Shown: piece after piece, positions 33,531 to 42,150 of the stretch | Layout: each line of letters begins with the position of its first letter | How positions within the stretch are numbered: position 1 is the stretch's first letter | Assembly: GCF_018449545.1 (NCBI RefSeq) | Contig: NZ_JAAVUR010000020.1 | Location: 21,942-85,941 of the forward strand | From: Granulicella sp. dw_53 | Lineage (GTDB): Bacteria > Acidobacteriota > Terriglobia > Terriglobales > Acidobacteriaceae | DNA length: 64,000 bases | Direction of reading: 5' to 3' | Program-made: the position numbers and the translations under genes | Notes under the pieces: generated by a model | What the model saw: the letters and a program-made list of their open reading frames with translations, nothing else | Database searches by the model: none | Told to the model about the DNA's origin: nothing

Positions 33531-33968
33531 ATGCGGGCAATGCAGAGCAGTACAGCCTCAGGGGTAGCGTGTCGCGGAGAGCAATCCGCGGCGTTTCGTT
33601 TTATAAGCCGGCATCTGGCCAAGGATGCCGCGTGGCCTTCCACGGAAGCTTCGCTGAATGCTTCCGCCGGGAACGGCGTAGCCGGGGAGCGTCTTCGCGA
33701 CGTGGGCGGCGAGGCGGTTCCGGAGTGGGTGCAGGCAGCACTGTCATGGGTCGCAACTAAGTTGCTGCGAGAGATGCAGTTGCGCAATTACCGGCTTGCA
33801 GAGGATGCAATTCCACAAGAGGAGCGGGCGCGTTCTCTGGCAGAGCTTGGATCTCTGCGAGACGAGAGCTGCGCGCTGCTGGAGTGTTACTTGCGTCAGG
33901 CGCGTGGGGTAAACCGTTTACATGCGCTCAAGAACGGGGATGCGAGGTGGTTCGCATGCCAGGCATAA
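33531..33968 (+). CDS. Hypothetical protein upstream of sigma-54-type regulator
   Basis: 145-residue soluble protein with no recognised domain. GGAGAG precedes the ATG. The N-terminal half is Ala/Ser-rich; the C-terminal half is helical and charged (LRDVGGEAVPEWVQAALSWVATKLLREMQLRNYRLAEDAIPQEERARSLAELGSLRDESCALLECYLRQARG), resembling a small helical-bundle adaptor. Its last 13 nt overlap the most upstream possible start of the response regulator, so the two are probably coupled in translation. A partner role in the regulator's signalling is inferred from position only. Confidence 0.58.
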   Translation: MRAMQSSTASGVACRGEQSAAFRFISRHLAKDAAWPSTEASLNASAGNGVAGERLRDVGGEAVPEWVQAALSWVATKLLREMQLRNYRLAEDAIPQEERARSLAELGSLRDESCALLECYLRQARGVNRLHALKNGDARWFACQA

Positions 33969-35536
33969 ATGGGATTCCAACCGGCAAGACGGAGGATCGC
34001 GAGATGGCAGCTGTGCAGGGATTGATGGGGAGCGCAGGTCTGAAGGGTGTAGCGAGTTCAGCGGCGGAGTCTGCTCCAGTGGCAACGGGCGACACGGCAG
34101 GAGAGCGGGATAGACCGGTTTTGCAGGTGTTGGTCGTAGATGACGATGTGGACCTGCTGCAGGCCTGCAGCGAGGTCGCGGTAGGAATGGGCTGCGCCGT
34201 CATGCACGCGGAGAGTGTCGAAGCGGCACAGACGATTCTGAAGTTTCAGAAGATCGATCTGCTGCTGCTGGATCTGCGGCTGCCAGGCGGTGGTGGACTG
34301 GCGTTGCTGGAGCAGGTAAAGACCCTCTATCCAGAGACGGGCGTGGTGGTAATGACCGCGTTCGCAACGGTCTCGTCGGCTGTCGAGGCGATGCGGATCG
34401 GCGCGGGAGATTACCTGACCAAGCCGTTTGCCGTGGAGGACCTCAAGACCGTGATCGAGCGGGCGGGGCAGCGGATGCACTTCCACCAGGAGAGTCGTCG
34501 TCTGCGAGAGAAGCTGCGGACGCGGCAGGGAATGGGAGACCTGGTAGGACAGTCTCCGGAGATGGAGAAGCTGTACCGGATCCTGTCGAAGGTCGCATTC
34601 TCCACGCACCCTGTACTGATTCTGGGAGAGAGCGGCACCGGCAAGGAGATGGTGGCGCGCTCGATCCATACGAACGGACCGAATGCGGACAAGCCGTTTC
34701 TGATGGTGGACTGCGGTGCGTTGGACCCAACCTTGATCGAGAGCGAGCTCTTCGGGCATGTGGAAGGTGCGTTTCCGGGAGCGGATCGGGCCAAGGATGG
34801 CATTCTGGCTTCGGCTCATGGAGGCACGGTATTTCTCGATGAGATCGGCGATCTGCCACTGCCTCTGCAAGGCAAACTGCTGCGGGCGCTGCAGGAGAAA
34901 GAGGTCTGCCCCATTGGCTCGACTGATGCAGTGCCGATCTCAGGTCGGGTGTTGGCGGCGTCGAATCGCGATCTAACGGCGATGGTCGCGCAGGGGCGGT
35001 TCCGCAAGGACCTGTACTTCCGGCTGAATGTGGTGAATCTACGGATTCCCCCGCTACGGGACCGGCGCGAGGATATTCACGCCCTGGCGCTGCATTTCCT
35101 GGAGCGAATGGAACGGGAGTCGGGAGTAGCACGAAGCTTCTCTGAGGACGCGCTGCGAGTGATGTTGGAGTACAGTTGGCCCGGCAATGTGCGGGAGCTG
35201 GAGAACACCATTGAACGGGCGTGTGCGTTCTCCAGCGGGCCGCTCCTGCATATGGGCGATCTGCCGACCCAGTTGCAGGACTTCCGCATTCACCGGGCCG
35301 CAGAGGCCAAGCGCGCCGCGGAGATGGACGGCATGATGGACGGAACGATGGCTGCGATCGCCCGGCGAGCGGGGATCGTCTCCATCGCGACGATGGAGCG
35401 TCACGCGATCCTGGGGACGATCCGGCAGTTGAAGGGTGACAAGCTGATGGCGGCAAAGCTACTCGGAATCGGGAAGACGACGCTCTACCGGAAGCTGAAG
35501 GAGTACGGCATCTCGGACGTCAGGGATGCGATGTAG
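33956..35536 (+). CDS. Sigma-54-type response regulator with GAFPGA loop
   Basis: NtrC-like three-domain regulator. Numbering from ATG 33956: receiver domain about 56-170 with acidic DDD at 62-64 and phospho-acceptor Asp106 in LLLDLRLPG; AAA+ domain about 200-430 with Walker A GESGTGKE (224-231), Walker B GTVFLDEIG and the arginine-finger block RFRKDLYFRLNVVNLRIPPLRDR; Fis-type HTH at the C terminus (GDKLMAAKLLGIGKTTLYRKLKEYG). The sigma-54 contact loop reads GAFPGA (271-276) where the family has GAFTGA. No histidine kinase is adjacent. Start: ATG 33956 (GAGGTG upstream, overlapping the previous gene) or ATG 34004 (GGAGG upstream); the residues between are low-complexity. Confidence 0.9.
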   Translation: MPGINGIPTGKTEDREMAAVQGLMGSAGLKGVASSAAESAPVATGDTAGERDRPVLQVLVVDDDVDLLQACSEVAVGMGCAVMHAESVEAAQTILKFQKIDLLLLDLRLPGGGGLALLEQVKTLYPETGVVVMTAFATVSSAVEAMRIGAGDYLTKPFAVEDLKTVIERAGQRMHFHQESRRLREKLRTRQGMGDLVGQSPEMEKLYRILSKVAFSTHPVLILGESGTGKEMVARSIHTNGPNADKPFLMVDCGALDPTLIESELFGHVEGAFPGADRAKDGILASAHGGTVFLDEIGDLPLPLQGKLLRALQEKEVCPIGSTDAVPISGRVLAASNRDLTAMVAQGRFRKDLYFRLNVVNLRIPPLRDRREDIHALALHFLERMERESGVARSFSEDALRVMLEYSWPGNVRELENTIERACAFSSGPLLHMGDLPTQLQDFRIHRAAEAKRAAEMDGMMDGTMAAIARRAGIVSIATMERHAILGTIRQLKGDKLMAAKLLGIGKTTLYRKLKEYGISDVRDAM

Positions 35537-35568
35537 CTTACGCGAGGATCGCGCAGGTCGGGAAGAAG

Positions 35569-35602
35569 GCTTAACACCGATCTGCGCCGATTTCACCGAT
35601 TT
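35569..35602. repeat. Short TTAACACCGATCT repeat, copy 2
   Basis: GCTTAACACCGATCT followed by GCGCCGATTTCACCGATTT, related to 30445-30480. It lies between the sigma-54-type regulator and the CDGSH gene. Confidence 0.6.
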
Positions 35603-35729
35603 AAGGCGACAGCCGCGGAGTTGTCGTTACCCGATGCAAGTGGGGTTGGATGTGGCTGCGAGACGGCTATCGGATAGGGTTTGTTATTCTGGGCACATCC
35701 TTCTGGATATAGAGAGCGAGTAGCGAACG

Positions 35730-35966
35730 ATGTCAGAACAAGCGGTAAAGATTACTGTGCGGCCGAATGGGCCTTTTCGCGTTGAGGGTCCGATTTCGCT
35801 GGTCGATGTGAATGGGGTGGAGTGGGATCTCACAGGGAAGCCGGCGATCTCGCTGTGCCGCTGTGGATTGTCGTCGAAGCGGCCCTTCTGCGATGGAACC
35901 CATGGACGCGAAGGCTGGAAGTGCGATGCGAGCCCCGTTCCTGCGGAGCCGATTGCGCTGGGTTAG
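35730..35966 (+). CDS. CDGSH iron-sulfur domain protein
   Basis: 78-residue cytosolic protein with a CDGSH-type 2Fe-2S site: the three Cys and one His are in CRCGLSSKRPFCDGTH. The family (mitoNEET-like in eukaryotes) carries a redox-active, acid-labile cluster and is linked to iron and redox balance; in bacteria the partner is mostly unknown. An N-terminal beta strand region (KITVRPNGPFRVEGPISLVD) precedes it, as usual for single-domain bacterial members. Followed by a GCCGCCGTC..GACGGCGGC hairpin (36012-36036) that may end its transcript. Confidence 0.93.
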   Translation: MSEQAVKITVRPNGPFRVEGPISLVDVNGVEWDLTGKPAISLCRCGLSSKRPFCDGTHGREGWKCDASPVPAEPIALG

Positions 35967-36011
35967 TCGATCACACAGCATGGATTCATAGATTTGCAAG
36001 GGTGTGTGGGG

Positions 36012-36036
36012 GCCGCCGTCGAAGTCTGACGGCGGC
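36012..36036 (+). terminator. Possible terminator after CDGSH gene
   Basis: 9-bp perfect stem GCCGCCGTC and GACGGCGGC around GAAGTCT, 46 nt past the CDGSH stop. It lacks a clear U-run (GATCTTAT follows), so it may slow rather than end transcription. Confidence 0.5.
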
Positions 36037-36243
36037 GATCTTATCCGTGGGGCTGGATGGGATGGCAGTACGCGGTATGCTGGAGTGCACAAGAACTAAA
36101 GGCTGGCCTGCGGTGATATCGCAGAGGAGCAGAAGTTGATGCAGCGTAAGCTGTCGCGGGCAGCGTGTGCGAAGGTGCGGTGTTTTTGGCTTCAGTCTAA
36201 TCTTTGCTGGGATGCGTGAGTTCAATTCCGTTGAGGTTCGTGC

Positions 36244-38400
36244 GTGACGATTTCAAGGTTTTGCCGTTTGGGTGTGGTGTCTACAGTCCTGGTCTCTTCC
36301 TGCTTTATGACTGTCCCGGTGTTCTCTCTGCCGGTACCGAGCGCTGCGACGGCGGAATCTCTCGCGGAGTATGTGGGCCAGTACCGGTCCGAGGCTGAAC
36401 CGGATGTGGTCTCGGCGGTGAACGTAGACAACGGGAAGCTGACCGTGGAGGGGGAGCGAAGCCCCAGGCTGGAATTAAAGGCCGTCGGCAAGGACGAGTT
36501 TCAAGTAACGGACTCGCAGACCCGGTTGAGCTTCCTGCGCGGAGCGGATGGAAAGATCGCCTCCCTGAAGATCGGTGCTGGTATCGGACGCCAGGGCGAG
36601 CGTACTTTGGAGCGTTTCAGCGACGTTGCAGTGCGGCTGAATCACTTCCGGGAGTACACGCGGACGGAGGCGATGATTCCGATGCGCGATGGAGTGAAGT
36701 TGCATGCGGTGATCCTGCAACCTACAAATGCCAAGGCAGGTGAACCACTCCCGTTTCTGATGGAGCGAACGCCCTACGGAGTCGACGGGGGAAGCTCGCG
36801 GAGCTTCAATACGAGCAAGCCGGAGCTGGCGGCGAGCGGATACATCCTGGTGGAGGAGGATGTGCGGGGCCGGTACGGCTCGGGCGGCCAGTTTGTGATG
36901 AACCGGCCGATCATCCCGCATACGACGAAGAACGATGTGGACGAGACCACGGACACACGCGACACGATCGACTGGCTGCTGAAGAACGTTCCGAACAACA
37001 ACGGAAGAGTCGGAGTGTTGGGAGTTTCGTACCCGGGATTTCTGGCGATGATGGCCGGGATCGACCCACATCCCGCGGTGAAGGCGGTCAGCCCGCAGGC
37101 TCCCATGACGGATGTGTGGCTGGGAGATGACTTCTTCCACTACGGTGCCTTTCGCGAGACGTACGGATTCGACTATGTGCAGCAGTTGGAGGGACAGAAG
37201 ACCGATCAGCGCGTGGATGGCAAGGAAGATACCTACGACTTCTTCCTGCGAAACGTGAACTTCGCTGGAGCCGCCCAGGCGGCCAAGATGACCGATCTGC
37301 CGACGGCGAAGGCGTTTGTGGCTCATCCGGAGTACAACAAGTTCTGGCAGGACATGGCCGTGCAGAGGCACCTGACGAAGGTGGAGGTTCCCACGCTGGA
37401 AGTCGGAGGATGGTGGGATCAGGAAGACCTCTGGGGAACGCAGGCGGAGTACGCGACCTTGAAGCCGCACGACACCAAGGGCGAGGTCTTTCTGGTGCTG
37501 GGACCATGGAATCATGGCGGGTGGAGCGGTTCAACGCGGCACCTGGGAGTGGTGGACTTCGGAGCGCCGACGGGCGATCAGTACCGCAAGACAATTGAAG
37601 CTCCGTTCTTCGAAAAGTATCTGAAGGACAAGTCGGGATTCGAGCTGAAGGACACCGCCAGCTTTCGTACCGGCGTGAATCAGTGGAAGCGTTATGAAGC
37701 CTGGCCGCCAAAGGTGGGCTTCGCGCAGGCGAAGCTATACCTGCAAAGCAACGGTGGACTGAGCATGACCGCTCCCGCGGGCGAGGGAAAGGTCTCGTAC
37801 GTAGCAGATCCGATGAACCCGATTCCATACCGGGCGCGTCCCATCCAGGCGACGTATGGAACGGGATCGAAGTGGCGGCAGTGGCTGGTGGAGGACCAAC
37901 GTTTCGTAAGCAGCCGTAAGGATCTCGCCAACTTTACGACGCCGGTGTTGGACCACGATGTGACGGTGACGGGTGATGTGATGGCAGATCTGTTCGCCTC
38001 GACGACGGGAAGCGATGCGGACTGGGTGGTGAAGTTGATCGACGTCTATCCAGAGGATGCGCCCGCGCCGATGGCAGGGTACCAACTGATGATTGCGGAT
38101 GAGATCTTTCGCGGCCGGTATCGTAAGAGCTTTGAGCGGCCCGAGGCGATCACGCCAGATAAGATTGAAGAGTACAAGTGGAGCCTGCATGGAGCGGACC
38201 ACACGTTTCTGAAGGGACACAGGATCATGGTGGAGGTGCAGTCCAGTTGGTTTCCACTCTATGACCGCAATCCGCAGACGTTTGTGCCGAACATCATGAC
38301 GGCTCCAGCGGATGCTTATAAGGCGCAGACGGTGTCGATCTTCGGATCTGCGAAGTATCCCTCGCACCTGGAGTTTGAAATTACAGGGGCGAAGGATTAG
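36244..38400 (+). CDS. Exported CocE/NonD-family hydrolase (S15-like)
   Basis: Serine hydrolase of the CocE/X-Pro dipeptidyl-peptidase group, 718 residues from a GTG start, with a signal peptide (about residues 1-29). After it comes an N-terminal extension of about 80 residues (EYVGQYRSEAEPDVVSAVNVDNGKLTVEGE) like the DUF3471 domain attached to beta-lactamase-type proteins. The core starts at TEAMIPMRDGVKLHAVILQP; nucleophile Ser is in GVLGVSYPGFLA, followed by cap helices and the C-terminal jelly-roll domain (GDVMADLFASTTGSDADWVVKLIDVYPED). The substrate could be a peptide with N-terminal acyl-Pro, a glutaryl-type amide or an ester. Monocistronic or with the NUDIX gene 31 nt later. Confidence 0.9.
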   Translation: MTISRFCRLGVVSTVLVSSCFMTVPVFSLPVPSAATAESLAEYVGQYRSEAEPDVVSAVNVDNGKLTVEGERSPRLELKAVGKDEFQVTDSQTRLSFLRGADGKIASLKIGAGIGRQGERTLERFSDVAVRLNHFREYTRTEAMIPMRDGVKLHAVILQPTNAKAGEPLPFLMERTPYGVDGGSSRSFNTSKPELAASGYILVEEDVRGRYGSGGQFVMNRPIIPHTTKNDVDETTDTRDTIDWLLKNVPNNNGRVGVLGVSYPGFLAMMAGIDPHPAVKAVSPQAPMTDVWLGDDFFHYGAFRETYGFDYVQQLEGQKTDQRVDGKEDTYDFFLRNVNFAGAAQAAKMTDLPTAKAFVAHPEYNKFWQDMAVQRHLTKVEVPTLEVGGWWDQEDLWGTQAEYATLKPHDTKGEVFLVLGPWNHGGWSGSTRHLGVVDFGAPTGDQYRKTIEAPFFEKYLKDKSGFELKDTASFRTGVNQWKRYEAWPPKVGFAQAKLYLQSNGGLSMTAPAGEGKVSYVADPMNPIPYRARPIQATYGTGSKWRQWLVEDQRFVSSRKDLANFTTPVLDHDVTVTGDVMADLFASTTGSDADWVVKLIDVYPEDAPAPMAGYQLMIADEIFRGRYRKSFERPEAITPDKIEEYKWSLHGADHTFLKGHRIMVEVQSSWFPLYDRNPQTFVPNIMTAPADAYKAQTVSIFGSAKYPSHLEFEITGAKD

Positions 38401-38431
38401 GGCTAGGCGTGTTTTTTAGCAGGGAGATTTT

Positions 38432-38980
38432 TTGATTAAGACGATTAGTTCACGAGAGGTGTATCGGAATCCTTGGACCAGAGTTCGTGAGGATGTAATT
38501 GAAAGAGCGAACGGCAAGCGGGGGATCTACGGGGTAATCGACAAGGATCCCGCTTGTATCGTGGTGCCGCTGGATAAGACCGCTGAAGGCGAGTTTGTGT
38601 ATCTGGTGGAACAGTTTCGCTATACGGTCGGCGGGCGGTTTCTGGAGTTTCCGCAAGGTGGATGGGAGCAGGCAGAGGTCGATCCCGAAGAGCTGGCCCG
38701 AGGCGAGCTAAAGGAAGAGACAGGGCTGACGGCGGAGCGGATGACCTATCTGACGATGCTGCAGATTGCGTATGGGGTAATGAATCAGAAGCACTACCTC
38801 TTTCTTGCAGAAGGGTTGGTCCTTGGGGAGGCCGATCCCGATATTGAAGAGAACGACCTCCAATTGCACCGGGTAAGCGTGGCGGAGTTCGAGGAGATGC
38901 TGCTCGATGGGACGATCGTAGATAACTGCACGGCAGCAGCGTGGGGGATCTACCGGTTATGGCGGGAGCGGCAGGGATAA
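38432..38980 (+). CDS. NUDIX hydrolase (ADP-sugar type)
   Basis: 182-residue NUDIX pyrophosphatase, probably acting on ADP-ribose or ADP-sugars as judged from the overall pattern (VVPLDKTAEGEFVYLVEQFRY, then FPQGGWEQ). The Nudix box reads from GGWEQAEVDPEELARGELKE into ETGL: the catalytic EExG core is intact, but the Arg of the usual RE is Gly and there is one extra residue before DPEE. Start TTG at 38432 is set by AGGGAG 7 nt upstream. It closely follows the S15-type hydrolase gene. A 9-bp hairpin overlaps its stop codon. Confidence 0.88.
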   Translation: MIKTISSREVYRNPWTRVREDVIERANGKRGIYGVIDKDPACIVVPLDKTAEGEFVYLVEQFRYTVGGRFLEFPQGGWEQAEVDPEELARGELKEETGLTAERMTYLTMLQIAYGVMNQKHYLFLAEGLVLGEADPDIEENDLQLHRVSVAEFEEMLLDGTIVDNCTAAAWGIYRLWRERQG

Positions 38981-39014
38981 CAACCGCTCCCGAATGATCC
39001 TGATCTAATCAGGA
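38963..39014. terminator. Two hairpins between convergent genes
   Basis: First hairpin CGGGAGCGG (38963-38971) and CCGCTCCCG (38984-38992), whose loop holds the NUDIX stop codon; second hairpin TCCTGAT (38998-39004) and ATCAGGA (39008-39014), whose loop holds the stop codon of the convergent catalase-family gene. Together they form a compact shared terminator. Confidence 0.7.
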
Positions 39015-40096
39015 ACTTCACGTATGTCACGAGGCTCGGCGCGCTTTACCGCGTTCATCTTGTGGCGGAAGGCCGTGGAGGTCTCATATGCCTTGTTGCG
39101 GGCGCGCATCAGTGCTCCGAGTGGCCGGTGTTCCGGGATGGTGTGCCACGGGTTGAAGGTAAGGACGTCATCCACGTAGGTGCGGCGCTCCGGGCTATAG
39201 GCATCTTGCTTGGGAATGACGATCCGGGCGACCGGCAGATAGGGAGACTCGTCTTCCGGCCATGGGATGGAGGCGTTCTCGACCGGCATCCTCTCCAGGT
39301 CGGTGCAGAGCTGGGCTCGCACTTCGTACTCGGCGCTGCTCTCCTGGAAGAACGCCACTACCTGATCACGATAGAAGGACGGACCGTCCGCAGCTTCCAC
39401 CGGCTTGCCGGTCAGGGCTTGCACTTCGCGGGAGAGAGGCGCTACGCAGATCTTAGCGACATAGTCGCCGTATCGTATGGCCGCCAGACTGGAGAAGGTC
39501 TTGCCCAGGATGTGTTCGTTTCGGAGCGCGAGGCTATCGACGACAGGGTTGTCGATCCCCAGGAAATGAAGCACCTTGTTTGAGCCGCGCGTTGCGGATT
39601 CGAGGACCTCCTGAACTACGGGAGGCTTCTGCCCGAGCTTCTCAAAGAACTGGATCTGATGCCAATAGCTCTCAAGGGTTCCGAATGGAAGGACCTTCAG
39701 GTCGCTCTCCAACGCGAAGTCCTGTGTGACCTCGTCTTCGCGGCCTGGCAGGATCTTCTTGCCGGGAACCCCGATGACTTTGATGGCCATTCCGTGAGGC
39801 GCCGGGATGCGATCGTCGGCAATGTCGAAGGGAGCACTGGAGAGACGGATGACGACCGGATATTGGACGGGCCGAAGGAAGAGACCTTGTGCAAGGTGCT
39901 CCGGTAAGTTGTCATAGACATCTAAACGACCGATCACCATTCCGTGACTCTTTGAATGTGCGTCACGAGTCGCATGACGATGTTTGTCGAAGACCTGTCG
40001 GTTCGCAGCCGACATAACCCCGACGATCTTGTCGATCAGTTCGTCCTCGTCAGGCTGCTTCACTTCCACCTCGGGTGAATATCGCAAATAAGCCAT
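39005..40096 (-). CDS. Catalase-family (y4iL/SrpA-like) heme protein
   Basis: 363-residue member of the small catalase-like group. Seen: KHRHATRDAHSKSHGMVIGRLDVYDNLPEHLAQGLF, corresponding to the distal His region of catalases, VVIRLSSAPFDIADDRIPAPHGMAIKVIGVPGKK (substrate channel strand), TQDFALESDLKVLPFG, and the late FNPWHTIPEHRPLGALMRARNKAYETS. Full catalases are about 480-750 residues, so this belongs to the minimal form whose activity may be peroxidase-like or fatty-acid-hydroperoxide directed. No signal peptide. It converges on the NUDIX gene and stands alone on its strand. Confidence 0.87.
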   Translation of the reverse strand: MAYLRYSPEVEVKQPDEDELIDKIVGVMSAANRQVFDKHRHATRDAHSKSHGMVIGRLDVYDNLPEHLAQGLFLRPVQYPVVIRLSSAPFDIADDRIPAPHGMAIKVIGVPGKKILPGREDEVTQDFALESDLKVLPFGTLESYWHQIQFFEKLGQKPPVVQEVLESATRGSNKVLHFLGIDNPVVDSLALRNEHILGKTFSSLAAIRYGDYVAKICVAPLSREVQALTGKPVEAADGPSFYRDQVVAFFQESSAEYEVRAQLCTDLERMPVENASIPWPEDESPYLPVARIVIPKQDAYSPERRTYVDDVLTFNPWHTIPEHRPLGALMRARNKAYETSTAFRHKMNAVKRAEPRDIREVPD

Positions 40097-40293
40097 ACCC
40101 TCTCCTTTTCGCTTCCTTTTATCAAGGAAGTAATTCTGAAAGGGTTAAACAAGGGAGTTAGGTTTCTATTGCAGTTTTCTGGTAGGAGAGGCGATTTAGA
40201 GCGATCTTCTCCTGCGCCACAGAAGTGACGTTTAGAGGAGCGTCGCGAATCAATCGGCTATGGCTTGAGCTGAAGGACCGGAAGGATCGATCC

Positions 40294-41700
40294 CTAACTC
40301 TTTGTGACGGGTAGTTGCTGGTGGTTCCAAGCGGACATGCCACCAGCCATATTAGAGACCGAGGTAAAGCCTTGGGCGGCGAGGAGGCTGGCGGCGATGC
40401 TGGAGCGATATCCGCTGCCACAGACGGTGTATATGGTTTGCTGAGGCTGGAGCTCGTTGAGGTGTTGGGTGAGATCGCCGAGCGGAATGTGGCGAGCGTT
40501 GACGATGTGACCGTTATTCCACTCGGTGTCGCTGCGCACGTCGAGGATGATGCCTCTGGTGGCGGCCTGTGTGAGGGCGAGAAGTTGGCTGGGCGCGACC
40601 TGCGGGATCTGGCTGAGGGGAAGACTGGAGTCGATCCAGCCAGCGATACCGCCTGAGACGTATCCGAGAATGTTGTCGAGTCCGACACGAATGAGGGAGC
40701 GGCGAGCCTCCGCAAACGCCTGAGAGTTGGAGCCGGTCTCATCGATGAGGACGATGGGATGATTGGGATCGAGAAGCCAGCCCGCCCAGAGGGAGAGATT
40801 TTGACCCGCACCGATGTTGATGGAGTTGGGAATGTGAGCGCCTCCGAAGGACTCCGGGCGGCGGAGATCGAGGAGCGTGATGGGTTGAGTGGCGATGAGT
40901 TGCTGGAGTTGCGCAAACGGGATGGAGGTGTCGCCGGGCAGCGCGGAGAGGATAGGAGCTCCGGCGGCGTTGAGAGCCTTCATGCGCGGATAGTAGGTGG
41001 GAAAGGGGGGAACGGTGGTGAGGATCTGCTGGGTAAAGGTATCGGCGGAGAGATGGAAGAAAGGGTTTACGTTGCGCTCGTAGCCCAGGGTCGACTGCTG
41101 GCGGTCGGACATGCCGGCTCCGCAGAGAGAGCCAGACCCATGGCCGGGAAGAACTTCGAGGGAGTCGGGCAAGGTGAGGATTCGTTGCTTGAGGGAGGTG
41201 TAGAGCTCTTGAGCGAGCTGCTGCTTGGCGGCTTCGCCGAGGAGGTCAGGTCGGCCCAGGGAGCCGACGAAGAGGAAGTCTCCGGAGAACAGGGAGGCGG
41301 GGAGGGTTGCGCTGCGGGTGGTGTCGAAGAGAAGGAAAGAGAGATGTTCGGGAGTGTGGCCCGGGGTGTGGACGGCTTGGACGCGGATGTCGCCGACGGA
41401 GAAGGATTCGCCATCTCCAAAAGGATGATGCGGAAAGGCGTACTCGAAGAGTTCGTTTGTGTCGTGGGCGCTGAGATAGAGCTCAGCCCCGCTGGCAGCG
41501 GCGAGGGCGGTTGCGCCGGAGGCGTAGTCGGCGTGGATGTGGGTCTCAAGGATATGGGTGATGATGAGGCTGTGTTGCTGGGCGTAGTCGAGGTATCGAT
41601 CGATGTCGCGGATGGGATCGACGACGACAGCGAGGCCTCGGGTGGAGACGATGTAGGAGTATTGGGCGAGTCCTGGGATTTCAAAACGCTCGATGTTCAT
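40294..41700 (-). CDS. Persulfide dioxygenase-like MBL fold with two rhodanese domains
   Basis: 468 residues. N-terminal metallo-beta-lactamase fold of the ETHE1/Blh type (iron-dependent oxidation of glutathione persulfide): metal motif THIHADYASG (His54, His56, Asp58, with Tyr where many MBL enzymes have a further His), HTPGHTPEHLSF, FSGDFLFVGSLGRPDL and LPGHGSGSLCG. Two rhodanese domains follow: about 255-355, where the active-site position reads DETGSNS (no Cys), and about 370-468 with an active Cys in VCGSGYRSS. The start at 41700 has GAGGA upstream and lies 1 nt past the ArsR stop, so it is co-transcribed. With the ArsR gene this looks like a sulfide/persulfide detoxification operon of the BigR type. 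Confidence 0.9.
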   Translation of the reverse strand: MNIERFEIPGLAQYSYIVSTRGLAVVVDPIRDIDRYLDYAQQHSLIITHILETHIHADYASGATALAAASGAELYLSAHDTNELFEYAFPHHPFGDGESFSVGDIRVQAVHTPGHTPEHLSFLLFDTTRSATLPASLFSGDFLFVGSLGRPDLLGEAAKQQLAQELYTSLKQRILTLPDSLEVLPGHGSGSLCGAGMSDRQQSTLGYERNVNPFFHLSADTFTQQILTTVPPFPTYYPRMKALNAAGAPILSALPGDTSIPFAQLQQLIATQPITLLDLRRPESFGGAHIPNSINIGAGQNLSLWAGWLLDPNHPIVLIDETGSNSQAFAEARRSLIRVGLDNILGYVSGGIAGWIDSSLPLSQIPQVAPSQLLALTQAATRGIILDVRSDTEWNNGHIVNARHIPLGDLTQHLNELQPQQTIYTVCGSGYRSSIAASLLAAQGFTSVSNMAGGMSAWNHQQLPVTKS

Positions 41701-41701
41701 T

Positions 41702-42055
41702 TCATCCTCGTTTGCTGCGTTGAAGGGGAGGGTGGAGGAGTTCGTAGTCTTTGCGGGTCTGTTTTTCGGCGCTGCGGCAGACGAGCTCGCAGAGCTTGAA
41801 GACCATGGGGTCGCTGATGGCGTAGAGGATGGAGTTGGCGTCGCGGCGGCGGCTGACGAGGCCCGCGTCGTGGAGGATCTGCAGGTGCTTTGAGACGTTG
41901 GGTTGGTGGCCGTCAAGGAGCTGAACCAGCTCGCCTACGGTCTTTTCGCCTTGTTCGAGGGACTGGAGGAGGCGAAGCCTAAAAGGCTCGCCCAAGGTGC
42001 GGAAGCGGCGGGCTACGAGGTCGAGCATCTTATCGGAGAGGGGCAGCCGCGACAT
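41702..42055 (-). CDS. ArsR-family regulator (possible BigR/SqrR-like)
   Basis: 117-residue winged-helix repressor. The HTH is read in KTVGELVQLLDGHQPNVSKHLQILHDAGLVSRRRDANSILYAI. It has only two cysteines, Cys89 and Cys93 in LCELVC near the C-terminal dimer helix. Persulfide sensors BigR/SqrR use one N-terminal and one C-terminal Cys, so here the spacing differs; an intramolecular persulfide or metal site between Cys89 and Cys93 is possible but unproven. It is first in an operon with the persulfide-dioxygenase gene, and a palindromic operator begins 4 nt before its start codon. No Shine-Dalgarno sequence is visible. Confidence 0.9.
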   Translation of the reverse strand: MSRLPLSDKMLDLVARRFRTLGEPFRLRLLQSLEQGEKTVGELVQLLDGHQPNVSKHLQILHDAGLVSRRRDANSILYAISDPMVFKLCELVCRSAEKQTRKDYELLHPPLQRSKRG

Positions 42056-42059
42056 TAAA

Positions 42060-42089
42060 TTACTATATCACCATAGATGCATATAGTAA
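42060..42089 (-). promoter_or_regulatory. ArsR operator overlapping promoter
   Basis: Perfect 9-bp arms TTACTATAT (42060-42068) and ATATAGTAA (42081-42089), 12 nt apart. The arm next to the gene contains TATAGT, which fits a -10 box about 6 nt before the ATG, so the message may be leaderless and the repressor would sit on the promoter. Confidence 0.75.
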
Positions 42090-42150
42090 TGTCCTGAATT
42101 TCAAACTACGTGCGCTATGCCGGATTCGACATAGCGCAACGTAGTGCGAT

